Positions 6,824 through 7,148 of a stretch of DNA of 7,148 bases are shown piece after piece. The translations under genes and the position numbers were made by a program. Below the pieces are notes generated by a model. It made no database searches, had not been told where the DNA came from, and saw only the letters and a list, made by a program, of their open reading frames with translations. Numbering within the stretch: the stretch's first letter is position 1; every line of letters begins with the position of its first letter. Source of the stretch: Planctomycetota bacterium (GTDB lineage Bacteria > Planctomycetota > UBA11346). The stretch is from NCBI GenBank assembly GCA_007131555.1, contig SLQH01000279.1, positions 1-7,148 of the forward strand, given 5' to 3'.

Positions 6824-6907
6824 GGTAAAATATCAAACCGCTGGCTCATGGAATGGCGCACGAATACCCTGCTCTTCAGGATCAGTCTTCCCTGCACATG
6901 ATGTCAC

Positions 6908-7147
6908 TTACTTGGGCAAGTACTTCACGCCAGGCTTGCCCGCGAAATCGGCATCCTGAGTCCATACCGTGGCGCCGTGGCGTTGCGCGGTAGCCAGAAT
7001 GATGCTGTCGACGGATGGCATCTTCAGGGTCGTCGCCAAGAGTCCGGCTTCAATGGCCAGCGCATCGTCCAACGCCACCACGGTGCCTTGGCGCATTGCG
7101 CTGACAGCCGTCACTACCCCATCCATGGGGTAGGAGCGGGCCAGAAT
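6908..7147 (-). CDS. VapC-like PIN-domain ribonuclease, 5' partial
   Basis: PIN-domain proteins are metal-dependent ribonucleases; in VapBC modules they are toxins held by a VapB antitoxin. Only the C-terminal 79 residues are in the window. The frame is open to the right edge with no stop, and the ATG at 7126 is an internal Met. Seen: LARSYP, then TVVALDDALAIEAGLLATTL, then SVDSIILATAQRHGATVWTQDADF (residues 45-68), the typical PIN ending with conserved acidic residues Asp47 and Asp65. The spacing and the closing PGVKYLP fit the VapC family. The two N-terminal acidic residues of the active site and any antitoxin gene lie beyond 7148. The gene converges on the dcw operon and ends 534 bases from ddl. 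Its codon use is less GC-biased than the dcw genes, which fits an accessory gene. A solitary PIN protein is also possible. Confidence 0.85.
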   Translation of the reverse strand: MLARSYPMDGVVTAVSAMRQGTVVALDDALAIEAGLLATTLKMPSVDSIILATAQRHGATVWTQDADFAGKPGVKYLPK

Positions 7148-7148
7148 C

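Larger units (their letters stand above)
6374..6907. other. Non-coding, repeat-rich stretch between ddl and the PIN gene
   Basis: This 534-base stretch has no convincing gene. It is clearly richer in A and T than the dcw genes. From left to right it contains a weak 7-bp stem (6379-6385 with 6397-6403), a 9-base tandem repeat, a perfect 9-bp inverted repeat, a pyrimidine-rich module, a core with a compact stem-loop, an 8-base tandem repeat, a 16-base T run, and an inverted pair of purine-rich modules. After 6840 nothing recognisable remains. No clear intrinsic terminator follows ddl: none of the stems is followed by a T run on the + strand. Short open frames here are translations of the repeats. 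Confidence 0.75.

Noticed and set aside
6507..6836. Open frame of 109 codons on the - strand between the repeats
   Set aside because: Its residues are mostly translated repeat modules and the T run (a run of Lys, FAPLRLCVLC); such peptides arise from the repeats themselves.
1..7148. A new multi-gene defence or biosynthetic system
   Set aside because: All complete genes are well-known peptidoglycan and division enzymes. Only one partial toxin-type gene is present, and the remaining interest is in non-coding repeats.

Overview
The window holds the second half of a division and cell wall (dcw) gene cluster from a GC-rich, peptidoglycan-making bacterium, followed by a repeat-filled non-coding stretch and the end of a PIN-domain toxin gene. 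Taxonomy cannot be fixed from this sequence. The style of MraY (long loops, FMGDTGS, PIHHHFQ), the short MurB with Cys where Ser is usual, and the absence of ftsQ, ftsA and ftsZ after ddl would all suit an environmental diderm, perhaps of the PVC group (Planctomycetota, Lentisphaerota or relatives). This is a low-confidence inference.

Layout. Positions 3-6373 on the + strand carry six genes in tight order: mraY (5' end cut by the window), ftsW, murG, murC, murB and ddl. ftsW, murB and ddl look complete and carry their family motifs, as do murG and murC. murG, murC and murB each start inside the stop codon of the gene before (GTGA, ATGA, ATGA). ftsW and ddl follow gaps of 11 and 15 bases that hold Shine-Dalgarno sequences. 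This is the signature of one co-transcribed, translationally coupled operon. No promoter is visible, and it must lie upstream of the window.

How the genes work together. Ddl makes D-Ala-D-Ala for the stem peptide. MurB completes UDP-MurNAc and MurC adds the first amino acid to it. MraY moves the finished phospho-MurNAc-pentapeptide to undecaprenyl phosphate (lipid I), and MurG adds GlcNAc (lipid II). FtsW polymerises lipid II at the division septum. Two expected members are missing: murD, usually between mraY and ftsW, and the ftsQ-ftsA-ftsZ block that often follows ddl.

Positions 6374-6907 (534 bases) have no convincing gene. They hold five short purine-rich (or, read on the other strand, pyrimidine-rich) tandem-repeat modules in mixed orientation, two of which form a 20-base inverted pair and two a 17-base inverted pair. 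A 16-base T run, a 9-bp perfect inverted repeat and a compact stem-loop lie among them. This is the least explained part of the window.

Positions 6908-7147 on the - strand encode the C-terminal 79 residues of a VapC-like PIN-domain protein that converges on the dcw operon. Its start, and any antitoxin gene, lie beyond the right edge.

No new multi-gene system is visible. The items most worth following are the repeat modules, the missing murD and the Ser-to-Cys position in MurB.
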